Source: Aquisalimonas sp. 2447
GTDB taxonomy: Bacteria; Pseudomonadota; Gammaproteobacteria; Nitrococcales; Aquisalimonadaceae
Direction of reading: 5' to 3'
Length of the DNA stretch: 64,000 bases
Assembly (NCBI RefSeq): GCF_012044895.1
Contig: NZ_CP050695.1
Coordinates: 774,501-838,500, forward strand
A program made the translations under genes and the position numbers. The notes under the pieces were generated by a model. It worked only from the letters and a program-made list of their open reading frames with translations, did not search any database and was not told the origin of the DNA. Positions 8,526 through 16,314 of the stretch are shown in pieces; position 1 is the first letter of the stretch; the number at the start of each line of letters is the position of its first letter.

Positions 8526-9596
8526 TCATGCGCCTGTCGGCGCGATCTCGTCGGCGGGAGCGCCGTTCAGCCAGTCGACGATTTCCCGGGCCCCGGGGTG
8601 TTCGAAGGCCTGGTAGCGGGCCACAAGCATTGAGCGCTGTGTGGGGGTGAGACGATCCCGGCCGCGATCGACGAGCAGCGGCAGATCCTCCAGCACGTGC
8701 TCGCCCAGCTCGCTGCCCAGAACGGCCACCGCCGCCTGCCGCTGGGCGTGGCCGTACCGGTAGTCGTCACAGTCGCGGTACCTGGCTGGCAGGGTCAGTG
8801 CCGGAATGCAGCTTAGCCATCCCTGCAGTGCCGGGTTGATGGCATGTCCCGCAACGGCATCGGCCAGAGCCGCGGATCGGCCGGTGAATCCCCGCAGGTG
8901 CAGGTGCTCGCGGGCGGTGCCGCCGTCATTGACCGGGTAATTGTCCCAGAGCGTCGGCGGCCGCCCGAGTTGATCGGTGACTGACGCGAAGCTGCCGGGA
9001 GTGATCTCCGCCGGGCATATTTCTTCCCCTGCCCAGTAGACGTGCACCGCCGGGTCTAGGTGATTCCCGAGCTGGCGCAGGTAATTCGCGGGGCGCGGGC
9101 CGAAGAGCTCGTCCAGCAGGGGGGCGTCCGAGTAGTAGGTCGGGCAGACGAACAGCCGTTCGGCGTGGGTGGCGTCGGTCACCCGATGGGCGAGGTCCGC
9201 CTGACGCAGCGCCAGGTTATCGCTGTCGTCCCCGGCAATGTCGTCGAACAGCAGCAGCAGGTCATCCGCGCCGATGCGGTCGATCTGCTGTACGCGCTGG
9301 AGCAGGCGGGCAAGCCCTTCCTCATCCTGGTCGCTCTGCAGGCCCACGGGACTCAGGCCGATACCGAAACGCATCCCGCAGGCACGGCAATGGTCGGCGA
9401 AGGACGCCAGCTCAGCGAACTCCACCTCTGGCCACGGTTCGCGCCACTGTTCGCGCACATGGGGGTCGCTCTTGGCCGCGTAGTGGTAGAACGTGTAGCC
9501 GTGGTCGGCCAGGAGGCGCGAGACCCCGTAGCGGGTTGCCCAGGGCCAGGGACGCCCGTAGTATCCCTCGACGATGCCGAGTGCCGGCGCGGTCAT
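8526..9596 (-). CDS. GH84-type beta-N-acetylglucosaminidase
   Basis: 356 residues from the ATG at 9596. The opening GIVEGYYGRPW is the hallmark of GH84 O-GlcNAcase/hyaluronidase-like enzymes, and D118-D119 in LLFDDI match the Asp pair used in substrate-assisted hydrolysis of beta-GlcNAc. No signal peptide is seen, so it is probably cytoplasmic. It starts 11 bp after the CBS-protein stop on the same strand and is likely co-transcribed with it. Because SenB builds a GlcNAc selenoside, the position beside the selenium operon may not be accidental, but ordinary cell-wall or glycan GlcNAc is the default substrate. Confidence 0.82.
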   Translation of the reverse strand: MTAPALGIVEGYYGRPWPWATRYGVSRLLADHGYTFYHYAAKSDPHVREQWREPWPEVEFAELASFADHCRACGMRFGIGLSPVGLQSDQDEEGLARLLQRVQQIDRIGADDLLLLFDDIAGDDSDNLALRQADLAHRVTDATHAERLFVCPTYYSDAPLLDELFGPRPANYLRQLGNHLDPAVHVYWAGEEICPAEITPGSFASVTDQLGRPPTLWDNYPVNDGGTAREHLHLRGFTGRSAALADAVAGHAINPALQGWLSCIPALTLPARYRDCDDYRYGHAQRQAAVAVLGSELGEHVLEDLPLLVDRGRDRLTPTQRSMLVARYQAFEHPGAREIVDWLNGAPADEIAPTGA

Positions 9597-9607
9597 CGGC
9601 GCCCGCG

Positions 9608-10051
9608 TCAGGCCTGCGCGCCGTAAATGTAGCGGGTCAGGTCGTCGATGGTATGTTCCTGCTCGCTGATGGCCCACTTGGTGAGGTCACCGGCGGACAC
9701 CATGCCCAGCAGGTCGTTATTGTCGTCATAAACAGGCAGGTGACGCAGGCGCTTCTGGGTACACAGGGCCATGGCCTCGCCGACGGTGATCCTGGGCGAC
9801 ACCGTGGCGATTTCGGTGGTCATGACTTCGGCTACGGTGGTCGCCTGCGGATCACGACCCTGGTGGACGACCCGTCGCATCAGGTCACGTTCGGTGAAAA
9901 GCCCCTGCAGGCGGCCGTGGTCCATGACCATGACGCAGCCGACGTTGCTCTCTGCCATGATGTCCACCGCCTCTTTCACCGAGGCGTTCTCACTGATGGT
10001 GAACAGTGCCTGGGGTTTTTCTTTGAGAATCGCGCCGAGCAGCATTTCCAT
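9608..10051 (-). CDS. CBS-domain pair protein
   Basis: 147 residues made of two CBS motifs (GLFTERDL and RHLPVYDDNNDLLGMVSAGDL), which together form a Bateman module that binds adenine nucleotides. There is no attached enzyme domain. Such stand-alone pairs act as energy or redox sensors on partner proteins that cannot be named from sequence. GGAG precedes the ATG at 10051. It lies directly upstream of the GH84 gene on the same strand. Confidence 0.88.
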   Translation of the reverse strand: MEMLLGAILKEKPQALFTISENASVKEAVDIMAESNVGCVMVMDHGRLQGLFTERDLMRRVVHQGRDPQATTVAEVMTTEIATVSPRITVGEAMALCTQKRLRHLPVYDDNNDLLGMVSAGDLTKWAISEQEHTIDDLTRYIYGAQA

Positions 10052-10220
10052 GGGGTGGTCTCCTCACCTTGTGCTCCTGGTACCCATCAGCTTAGCAGCC
10101 TGCCAGAGCACGAATGCGCCAGGTGCTGAACGAGGGTTGGAATAGTGTCTATTGCACCACCTCATTAGACCATTGCACTGGCTGGTTGATCCGTCATTCT
10201 GCAAGGTAAGGAGTTCATGC

Positions 10221-10871
10221 ATGACTATTACTGCGGTTTTCTGGGATTTTGGCGGGGTACTCACCACCAGTCCCTTCGAAAACTTCCGGCGCTACGAAGA
10301 GCAGCATGGGCTGCCCCGGGATTTTCTGCGCACCATCAATGCCACCAATCCCGACAGCAATGCCTGGGCACGTTTCGAGCGCAGCGAACTGGGCCTGGAC
10401 GACTTCGATCAGGCCTTCGCCGAAGAGAGTGCCGCGGCGGGCCATCGGGTTCCGGGGAGTGACATTATCCGGCTGCTTTCTGGCCAGTTGCGCCCGGAAA
10501 TGGTGGACGCGCTGCGCCGGATTCGCGGGCAGTACCGGATTGCCTGTATCACCAACAATGTCCGCGCCGGTGAGGGACCGAGCATGCAGCCCGACGCCGA
10601 GCGCGCCCGGGAAATCGACGCTGTGATGGCCGAGTTCGAGCAGGTGGTGGAATCATCCCGCCTGGGCCTGCGCAAGCCGGACCCGAGCATCTACCGCCAC
10701 GCCTGTGAACTGATGGCGGTGTCGCCGGAAGAGGTGGTGTACCTGGACGATCTCGGCATCAACCTGAAGCCGGCTCGTGAACTCGGCATGATCACCATCA
10801 AGGTCACCGACCCCGACGCCGCCCTGGCCTCCCTGGAAGAGATCCTGGGCATGCGCCTGCGTTCCGGGTGA
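10221..10871 (+). CDS. HAD-family hydrolase (ACAD10/epoxide-hydrolase N-domain type)
   Basis: 216 residues from the ATG at 10221, preceded by AAGGAG. HAD motifs: the nucleophile D9 in FWDFGGVL, motif II ITNN, motif III KPDPSIY and motif IV YLDDLGIN. The second motif I aspartate of classical phosphatases (DxD) is a glycine, as in the subgroup related to the N-terminal domain of ACAD10 and soluble epoxide hydrolase. Substrate unknown. It stands alone, convergent with the thioesterase gene. Confidence 0.85.
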   Translation: MTITAVFWDFGGVLTTSPFENFRRYEEQHGLPRDFLRTINATNPDSNAWARFERSELGLDDFDQAFAEESAAAGHRVPGSDIIRLLSGQLRPEMVDALRRIRGQYRIACITNNVRAGEGPSMQPDAERAREIDAVMAEFEQVVESSRLGLRKPDPSIYRHACELMAVSPEEVVYLDDLGINLKPARELGMITIKVTDPDAALASLEEILGMRLRSG

Positions 10872-10897
10872 TGCCCCTGATCCGCCAATAGCCTCTG

Positions 10898-11452
10898 TCA
10901 GTCCGCGGTAGGCAGATCCATGATCATGCAGGTGGTGGAGGCGTGGGCGTACAGTCGGCCGGCGGCGTCGCGGAGCTGACCCTCGGCGGTGGCCACCCGC
11001 CCGCCGGCGTGGATCACGCGCCCCTCGGCGCGGACCGGCCCGGTCTGGGGCGTGAGTGCGCGCACGTAGTTCACCTTCAGTTCCAGGGTGGTGTAGCCCT
11101 TGCCGCGGGGCAGTGTGGACTGCACGGCACAGCCGACACAGGAGTCCAGCAGCGTGGCGGCCCAGCCCCCGTGAACGGAGCCGATGGGATTGTAGTGGTT
11201 CGCCGCCGGCGTGCCCTGGAACACCACCCGACCGTGCTCGGCGTGAATTGGCAGGAAGCTCATGGTCTCGCCGATGGGCGGGTGTGGCAGTTCGCCGGAA
11301 AATACCGCCTGGAGAAACTCCAGCCCGCTGTACTGGGCAATCGTGCCGAGACGGTTGGTGTCGGCCTGTTTCAGCCGGCGGCGTACGGTGTCTGCCTCCG
11401 CTTCCCACTGCTGGCGTATGGCATTGGCATCGGTGTCCCGGTCGGTGGTCAT
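10898..11452 (-). CDS. PaaI-type hotdog thioesterase
   Basis: 184 residues. The HGGWAATLLDSCVG helix with the catalytic Asp, preceded by NPIGSVHGG, identifies a hotdog-fold acyl-CoA thioesterase of the PaaI group, which hydrolyses aryl- or acyl-CoA thioesters. The N-terminal 40 residues are a helical extension. Single gene, minus strand, in the tail-to-tail position with the HAD gene. Confidence 0.85.
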   Translation of the reverse strand: MTTDRDTDANAIRQQWEAEADTVRRRLKQADTNRLGTIAQYSGLEFLQAVFSGELPHPPIGETMSFLPIHAEHGRVVFQGTPAANHYNPIGSVHGGWAATLLDSCVGCAVQSTLPRGKGYTTLELKVNYVRALTPQTGPVRAEGRVIHAGGRVATAEGQLRDAAGRLYAHASTTCMIMDLPTAD

Positions 11453-11552
11453 CGGCTCCTCGCTGGGTGATTGTTTCCGGGGAGATTACACTGAAATCTG
11501 AAACCGGTGCAGTTGGTTCATGGTTGCCAGGAACCCCGCGGGAGGAGGAAGC

Positions 11553-12569
11553 ATGCATCGGCGTGGCCTGGTGATGGCGTTGGTCCTGGCGGTGGTGGTT
11601 ACCGTGCCGCTGGCGGCGCTGCTGTGGAGTACGTGGATGCCCGGCAGCCCGGAAGCCCGGGTCGGTCCGTTGCCGGACCTCCGGGGACGGCTGCTTGCCC
11701 GGCAGCTGCACAGCGACGTGGTCGCCCTGGCCGACGGCATCGGTGAGCGCAACATGCGCACGCCCGGGAGCATGGAAGCCAGCGTCCGGTGGATTGCCGG
11801 GCGCCTGGCCGGGGCGGGCCATGCGCCGGAGCGGCAGACGTACCGGATTCGCGGCGGCCGGTTCGCCGGTGCCCGGGTGAGCAACGTCATCGCCGAAGTC
11901 CCGGGTACCAGCCGTGCCGACGAAATCGTGGTCCTCGGCGCGCATTACGACACGGTTCCGGGGTCTCCCGGAGCCAACGACAATGCCTCCGGCGTTGCCG
12001 TCATGCTCGCCCTGGCGGCAACGTTTCAGGACCGACCGCAGGCGCGGACGCTGCGCTTCGTCGCCTTCGCCAACGAGGAGCACCCGTTCTTCCGGACCCG
12101 GGACATGGGCAGTCAGGCCTACGTGCGGGCCTTGCAGGAGGCGGGCGACGATGTCCGCGCCGCCATATCCCTGGATGGCGTGGGCTACTTCAGCGACGCG
12201 CCGGGCAGCCAGCACTACCCCATGGCGCCCATCGCCTGGTTCTACCCGGACCGCGGGGACTTCATCGGTTTCATTACCCGCAGTCGCGACGCGCCGCTGG
12301 TGCGGCGGGCGATCGGGGAGTTCCGTCACAGCGGCCGGATCCCGTCCCACGGCGCGGCGTTACCGGAATGGGTGCCCGGGGTGACGCGCTCCGATCACCG
12401 CTCGTTCTGGGACGGCGGCTTCCCGGCGTTTCTGGTCACCGACACCCTGCCGTTCCGGGATCCGCAGTACCATCGCCCCGGCGATACCGCTGATCGGCTT
12501 GACTACCTGGCCATGGCACGGGTGACGCTGGGACTGGAGCGCAGCCTGGAAGCGCTTGCCAATCCCTGA
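11553..12569 (+). CDS. M28-family zinc aminopeptidase-like protein, membrane anchored
   Basis: 338 residues from the ATG at 11553 behind GGAGGAGG; an upstream in-frame ATG at 11520 lacks a ribosome site. One N-terminal transmembrane segment (about residues 6-28) is followed by a periplasmic M28 domain. Metal and catalytic residues are visible: His and Asp in GAHYDT, Asp in GANDNASG, the Glu pair in ANEEH and a C-terminal His in SDHRSF. Peptidase specificity is unknown. Confidence 0.87.
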   Translation: MHRRGLVMALVLAVVVTVPLAALLWSTWMPGSPEARVGPLPDLRGRLLARQLHSDVVALADGIGERNMRTPGSMEASVRWIAGRLAGAGHAPERQTYRIRGGRFAGARVSNVIAEVPGTSRADEIVVLGAHYDTVPGSPGANDNASGVAVMLALAATFQDRPQARTLRFVAFANEEHPFFRTRDMGSQAYVRALQEAGDDVRAAISLDGVGYFSDAPGSQHYPMAPIAWFYPDRGDFIGFITRSRDAPLVRRAIGEFRHSGRIPSHGAALPEWVPGVTRSDHRSFWDGGFPAFLVTDTLPFRDPQYHRPGDTADRLDYLAMARVTLGLERSLEALANP

Positions 12570-12585
12570 CAGGGCCAAACGCCCC

Positions 12586-12613
12586 TTCACATTGGCACCA
12601 AATTCAGTACAAT
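12586..12613 (+). promoter_or_regulatory. Sigma-70-like promoter of the rpsP operon
   Basis: TTCACA at 12586-12591 and TACAAT at 12608-12613, 16 bp apart, lie about 60 bp ahead of rpsP and behind the peptidase gene. The position fits the start of a ribosomal-protein operon. Identified by eye from the consensus. Confidence 0.55.
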
Positions 12614-12674
12614 GCGCGATTCACTGAAGCAGCGGTTTACCGCAATCCGCGCAGTTCTGAGGGATACTCGATTC

Positions 12675-12941
12675 ATGGTTACCATTCGTCTGGCACGCGG
12701 CGGCGCCAAGAAGAACCCGTTCTACTACGTCGTCGTCACCGATAGCCGTCAAGCGCGCGACGGCCGTTTCATCGAGCGCCTGGGCTTTTTCAACCCGGTT
12801 GCACGGGGCCAGGAAGCGAACAATCCGCTGCGCCTGAATCTCGAGCGCGTCGATCACTGGCTGGAGCGCGGTGCGCGCCCGTCCGAGCGCGTCGATCACC
12901 TGATCAAGCAGGCCCGCAAGGAGCAGCAGGCAAGCGCCTGA
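12675..12941 (+). CDS. rpsP: 30S ribosomal protein S16
   Basis: 88 residues starting [17 protein letters not shown], the canonical S16 N-terminus. The in-frame ATG at 12612 would add 21 residues not found in S16. First gene of the rpsP-rimM-trmD-rplS operon, with all four genes in the usual bacterial order. S16 is a structural protein of the small subunit. Confidence 0.98.
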   Translation: MVTIRLARGGAKKNPFYYVVVTDSRQARDGRFIERLGFFNPVARGQEANNPLRLNLERVDHWLERGARPSERVDHLIKQARKEQQASA

Positions 12942-12969
12942 CGAATTGCCGACGCCGGTGGGGGCAGCC

Positions 12970-13482
12970 GTGGTGGAGAGCGCCGAGGAGCTGATTGTTC
13001 TCGGGGAGATCTCGGGCATCTACGGCGTTGCCGGCTGGGTGCGGGTGTATTCGTACACCGACCCACGCGAAAACATTCTGGGCTATCCGGTGTGGCGCGT
13101 GCAGGCACGTGACCGCTGGACGGCGCTGGAACTGCAGAACGGGCGGCGTCAGGGCAAAGCCGTCGTGGCACAGCTCCAAGGTTGTGAAGACCGCGACCAG
13201 GCCCGCGGCCTGATCGGCTGCAAGATCGCTGTACCGCGCGCCGAGCTGCCGCAGCCCGGCGAAGGCGAGTACTACTGGGCCGATCTTCAGGGTCTGCGCG
13301 TGTACAATCGCGACGGCACGGAGTTCGGTACCGTGACGCGGCTGATGGAGACCGGCGCCAACGACGTGCTGGTGGTCTCCGGGGAGCGCGAAAGGTTGAT
13401 CCCCATGGTGCCGGATGTCTACGTCCTGGAGGTGGACCTGGACGCCGGGGTCATGGAAGTGGACTGGGATCCGGATTTCTGA
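12970..13482 (+). CDS. rimM: 16S rRNA processing protein RimM
   Basis: About 170 residues. The start is uncertain: tandem GTG codons at 12970 and 12973 follow a G-rich stretch, and earlier TTG/GTG codons are in frame. The N-terminal RimM domain ([21 protein letters not shown]) and the C-terminal PRC barrel ([14 protein letters not shown]) are complete. RimM binds S19 and assists maturation of the 30S head. Second gene of the operon. Confidence 0.95.
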   Translation: MVESAEELIVLGEISGIYGVAGWVRVYSYTDPRENILGYPVWRVQARDRWTALELQNGRRQGKAVVAQLQGCEDRDQARGLIGCKIAVPRAELPQPGEGEYYWADLQGLRVYNRDGTEFGTVTRLMETGANDVLVVSGERERLIPMVPDVYVLEVDLDAGVMEVDWDPDF

Positions 13483-13502
13483 CCACCGGCTCGGGAGCGA
13501 AC

Positions 13503-14264
13503 ATGCGCGTCGACGTGATCACGCTGTTCCCCGAGCTGGTGGAGTCGGTGGCAGCGCATGGTGTCACCGGACGGGCCGCCCGCGCGGGCCTGCTGGAGCT
13601 GGTGAGCTGGAATCCCCGCGCCGACGCCGGCGACCGGCACGGCACGGTGGACGATCGCTCCTACGGGGGCGGTCCCGGGATGGTCATGAAGGTCGAGCCG
13701 CTGCGCACCACCATTCGGCGCGCGCGGCAGGCGGTGCCGGTGCCGGCGTCGGTGGTGTACCTCAGCCCCCAGGGGCGACGGCTGCAGCAGAACGATGTCC
13801 GTGACCTGGCCGCGCAGCCGCGGGTCATTCTTCTCTGCGGCCGGTATGAGGGGATCGACGAGCGTTTGCTGAATACGGAAGTGGACGACGAGATCTCCCT
13901 GGGGGATTTCGTCCTTAGCGGCGGCGAAATTCCGGCCATGGCCGTGATCGACGCGGTCGCCCGGTGGTTGCCGGGGGCGCTGGGGCACGAGGATTCCGCC
14001 GCGGCGGATTCGTTCTCGGACGGGTTGCTGGATTACCCGCACTACACCCGGCCCGAGAGCGTTGATGGATTGCATGTGCCGGGCGTATTGCTCGGTGGCG
14101 ACCACCAGGCCATCGGCCGGTGGCGGTGCAAGCAGGCTCTGGGACGGACCTGGCTGCGACGGCCGGAGCTGCTGGCAGGACAGGAACTGGACGCGGACAG
14201 CCGCAGGCTGTTGCGGGAATTTATTGACGAGTACCGGGCCGACGACCGCGACGAGCCGGTCTGA
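13503..14264 (+). CDS. trmD: tRNA (guanine-37-N1)-methyltransferase
   Basis: 253 residues. The start [12 protein letters not shown] and the SPOUT knot segment [12 protein letters not shown]...[11 protein letters not shown] are diagnostic for TrmD, which methylates G37 next to the anticodon using S-adenosylmethionine and prevents frameshifting. Full length. Third gene of the operon, 20 bp after rimM. Confidence 0.98.
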   Translation: MRVDVITLFPELVESVAAHGVTGRAARAGLLELVSWNPRADAGDRHGTVDDRSYGGGPGMVMKVEPLRTTIRRARQAVPVPASVVYLSPQGRRLQQNDVRDLAAQPRVILLCGRYEGIDERLLNTEVDDEISLGDFVLSGGEIPAMAVIDAVARWLPGALGHEDSAAADSFSDGLLDYPHYTRPESVDGLHVPGVLLGGDHQAIGRWRCKQALGRTWLRRPELLAGQELDADSRRLLREFIDEYRADDRDEPV

Positions 14265-14283
14265 ACGGGTAGAGGAAAACGGC

Positions 14284-14637
14284 ATGACCAACATCATTGA
14301 CGAGCTGAACAAGGAACAGATCGAGGCCCTGGGCCAGAAGGTGCCGGATTTCGCCCCGGGCGACACGGTGCTGGTGCAGGTGCGTGTCCGTGAAGGCAAC
14401 CGCGAGCGCCTGCAGCCCTTCGAGGGCGTGGTGATCGCCAAGCGCAACCGCGGCCTGGATTCCGCCTTCACTCTGCGCAAGACGTCCCACGGCACCGGTG
14501 TGGAGCGCGTTTTTCAGACCTACAGCCCGCTGATCGAGAGCATCAAGGTCAAGCGCAAGGGTGACGTACGGCGTGCCAAGCTGTACTTCCTGCGGGAGCG
14601 CAGCGGCAAGGCCGCCCGGATCCGCGAAAAGGTCTGA
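14284..14637 (+). CDS. rplS: 50S ribosomal protein L19
   Basis: 117 residues from the ATG at 14284. [27 protein letters not shown] and the C-terminal basic stretch are typical of L19, which sits at the 30S-50S interface. Last gene of the rpsP operon, followed by a terminator-like hairpin. Confidence 0.98.
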   Translation: MTNIIDELNKEQIEALGQKVPDFAPGDTVLVQVRVREGNRERLQPFEGVVIAKRNRGLDSAFTLRKTSHGTGVERVFQTYSPLIESIKVKRKGDVRRAKLYFLRERSGKAARIREKV

Positions 14638-14697
14638 GCCGGCGTCAGAGTGTGCCGCCCACGGCGGTTGCCTGCCGAAAGTCGACGACACCTGATT

Positions 14698-14729
14698 ACC
14701 CGCCCGGAACGACTGTCCCGGCGGGTTTT
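14698..14729 (+). terminator. Terminator after rplS
   Basis: ACCCGCC (14698-14704) and GGCGGGT (14720-14726) form a GC-rich stem followed by TTTT. It sits 60 bp after the rplS stop and just before the stop of the convergent EamA gene, so it can end transcription of the ribosomal operon. Confidence 0.7.
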
Positions 14730-14736
14730 CGCGCTT

Positions 14737-15657
14737 TTACGGACTGCGCAGGCGGGCGACCAGGGCCTCGCGTGCCCGCTGACCGGGTTCGCTGATCAGG
14801 GCCACGCCCACGGTGGCAACGGCGATCCCACCCCAGGCTGCCACCGGCATGACTTCGCCGAGAATGAGCCAGGCGATCAGAGCCGACAGCGGCGGCACCA
14901 GGAAGAACAGTGCGGATACCCGCGAGGCCAGACCGCGGCGAACCAGTGCCAGCAGCAGAGTCACGGCGATCAGCGAGTTACAGATCACCAGATAGCCCAT
15001 GGCGATCAGGAACTCACCGGTCCAGTCGATGTGCACAGGCTCCAGGAGCACCGCCAGCGGGGCGAGCACCAGAAAACCCAGCCCGCACTGGACGATGTTG
15101 GCGGTGACCGGATGCTGGGCCACGCCGAAGCGTTTCTCGTAGAGGGTCGCGGAGGTCATGGCCAGCAGGGAGAGCACCGCGAACAGGACGCCGACGAGTG
15201 ACGCCGCTTCCACCGTCATGCGCGTGACAATGACAATGGCCGCGCCCAGCAGGCCCAGTGCCAACCCCAGCCATCCCTGAATCCCCACCCGTTCGCCGAC
15301 CAGCGGCGCTGCCAGGGCGCCCACGATGATCGGGTGCAACGAGGCGATCAGGGCCACGGCGCCGGCGGACAGGCCGTATTCCAGCGACATGTAGACCCCG
15401 CCGAAGAAGAACACTTGGATGCACAGGCCCACCACGCACACGTGTAACCATTGCGTTGGCGACTCGGGCAGCCCGGGCCTGAGTGCGACGAACAGTGGCA
15501 GCAGCACCAGCACCACCAGGAAGTAGCGTAGCGCCAGGAGCGTCATCGGGTCGGTATGGGCGAGCCCCATGGCGGCGAAGACGAAGCCGCTGGCCCATAG
15601 CAGCAGAAACAGCAGTGGGGCGCCCTGAAAGGCCCGTTCAAGAAATGCCCGATTCAT
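14737..15657 (-). CDS. EamA/DMT-family transporter
   Basis: 306 residues with about ten hydrophobic helices arranged as two EamA repeats (the second begins near VGVLFAVLSLLAM). Proteins of this drug/metabolite transporter family export amino acids, nucleobases or other small metabolites; the substrate cannot be read from sequence. Single gene on the minus strand, convergent with rplS. Confidence 0.9.
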   Translation of the reverse strand: MNRAFLERAFQGAPLLFLLLWASGFVFAAMGLAHTDPMTLLALRYFLVVLVLLPLFVALRPGLPESPTQWLHVCVVGLCIQVFFFGGVYMSLEYGLSAGAVALIASLHPIIVGALAAPLVGERVGIQGWLGLALGLLGAAIVIVTRMTVEAASLVGVLFAVLSLLAMTSATLYEKRFGVAQHPVTANIVQCGLGFLVLAPLAVLLEPVHIDWTGEFLIAMGYLVICNSLIAVTLLLALVRRGLASRVSALFFLVPPLSALIAWLILGEVMPVAAWGGIAVATVGVALISEPGQRAREALVARLRSP

Positions 15658-15754
15658 TGCTGAGTTGTCCCCGCTTTATCCGGTACGATGGGCGCGATAA
15701 CAATGTTTCTGGTCCATCCGGGATGTATTCCCGGCCCGATCTGGAGGAGTCGAC

Positions 15755-16267
15755 GTGTTGAAACGCCTTGCTGGATTGTTCCTGTGTGCCGGTTTCCTGT
15801 TTGCCGGTCCTGCCATTGCCGACGACGAAGACAAGGTCCGGGATTACCTTGAAGGCACCTGCGGCCTGGCCGGTGACGGCAAGGGCTCCGCCGGCCACGA
15901 GGATTGCATGGCCGAAGAGCGAGTCTCCTTCGAAGAGAACCTCGCGGCCATGCGGGCGGACTTTGAAGAGGCCTGCGAGGGCCATGACGAAGGCAGTGAC
16001 GAGCGGCAGGCCTGCCTGCGGGAGCAGGGCGACGAACTGTCCGCGCACTTCCGTGAGCGTGTCGAGGCCATTGAGGAGGATTCCATGGCGCGTGAGCTGC
16101 CGGATTTCCATGAGCGCCTCGCCAACCTCTGCTCCAGTGTCCTGCGTCAGGCGCCGGATACCCCCTCCCATGATTACTGCATTGCCCAGCATGCGATCCA
16201 GTATTCATATTTTGCCCAGGCCGTTCTCCAGGAACTGGACGACGATCCGGTCCTTGGCGGGTACTGA
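15755..16267 (+). CDS. Secreted Cys-containing helical protein, unknown function
   Basis: 170 residues from a GTG at 15755 with GGAGGAG upstream. The signal peptide (MLKRLAGLFLCAGFLFAGPAIA) is followed by an acidic, strongly helical mature part with six cysteines (TCG, DCM, ACE, ACL, LCS, YCI) that could form three disulfides in the periplasm. No domain is recognised. A 13-bp hairpin follows the gene. Confidence 0.75.
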   Translation: MLKRLAGLFLCAGFLFAGPAIADDEDKVRDYLEGTCGLAGDGKGSAGHEDCMAEERVSFEENLAAMRADFEEACEGHDEGSDERQACLREQGDELSAHFRERVEAIEEDSMARELPDFHERLANLCSSVLRQAPDTPSHDYCIAQHAIQYSYFAQAVLQELDDDPVLGGY

Positions 16268-16277
16268 GAGCCTGGCG

Positions 16278-16314
16278 CGGTGTCGCGACCTCGCGGTCCG
16301 TGGTCGCGACACCG
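16278..16314. terminator. Perfect 13-bp hairpin between convergent genes
   Basis: CGGTGTCGCGACC (16278-16290) pairs with its reverse complement at 16302-16314 over an 11-nt loop. It lies between the stop of the secreted-protein gene and the stop of the large membrane protein gene and could serve both directions. There is no T-run. Confidence 0.5.
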
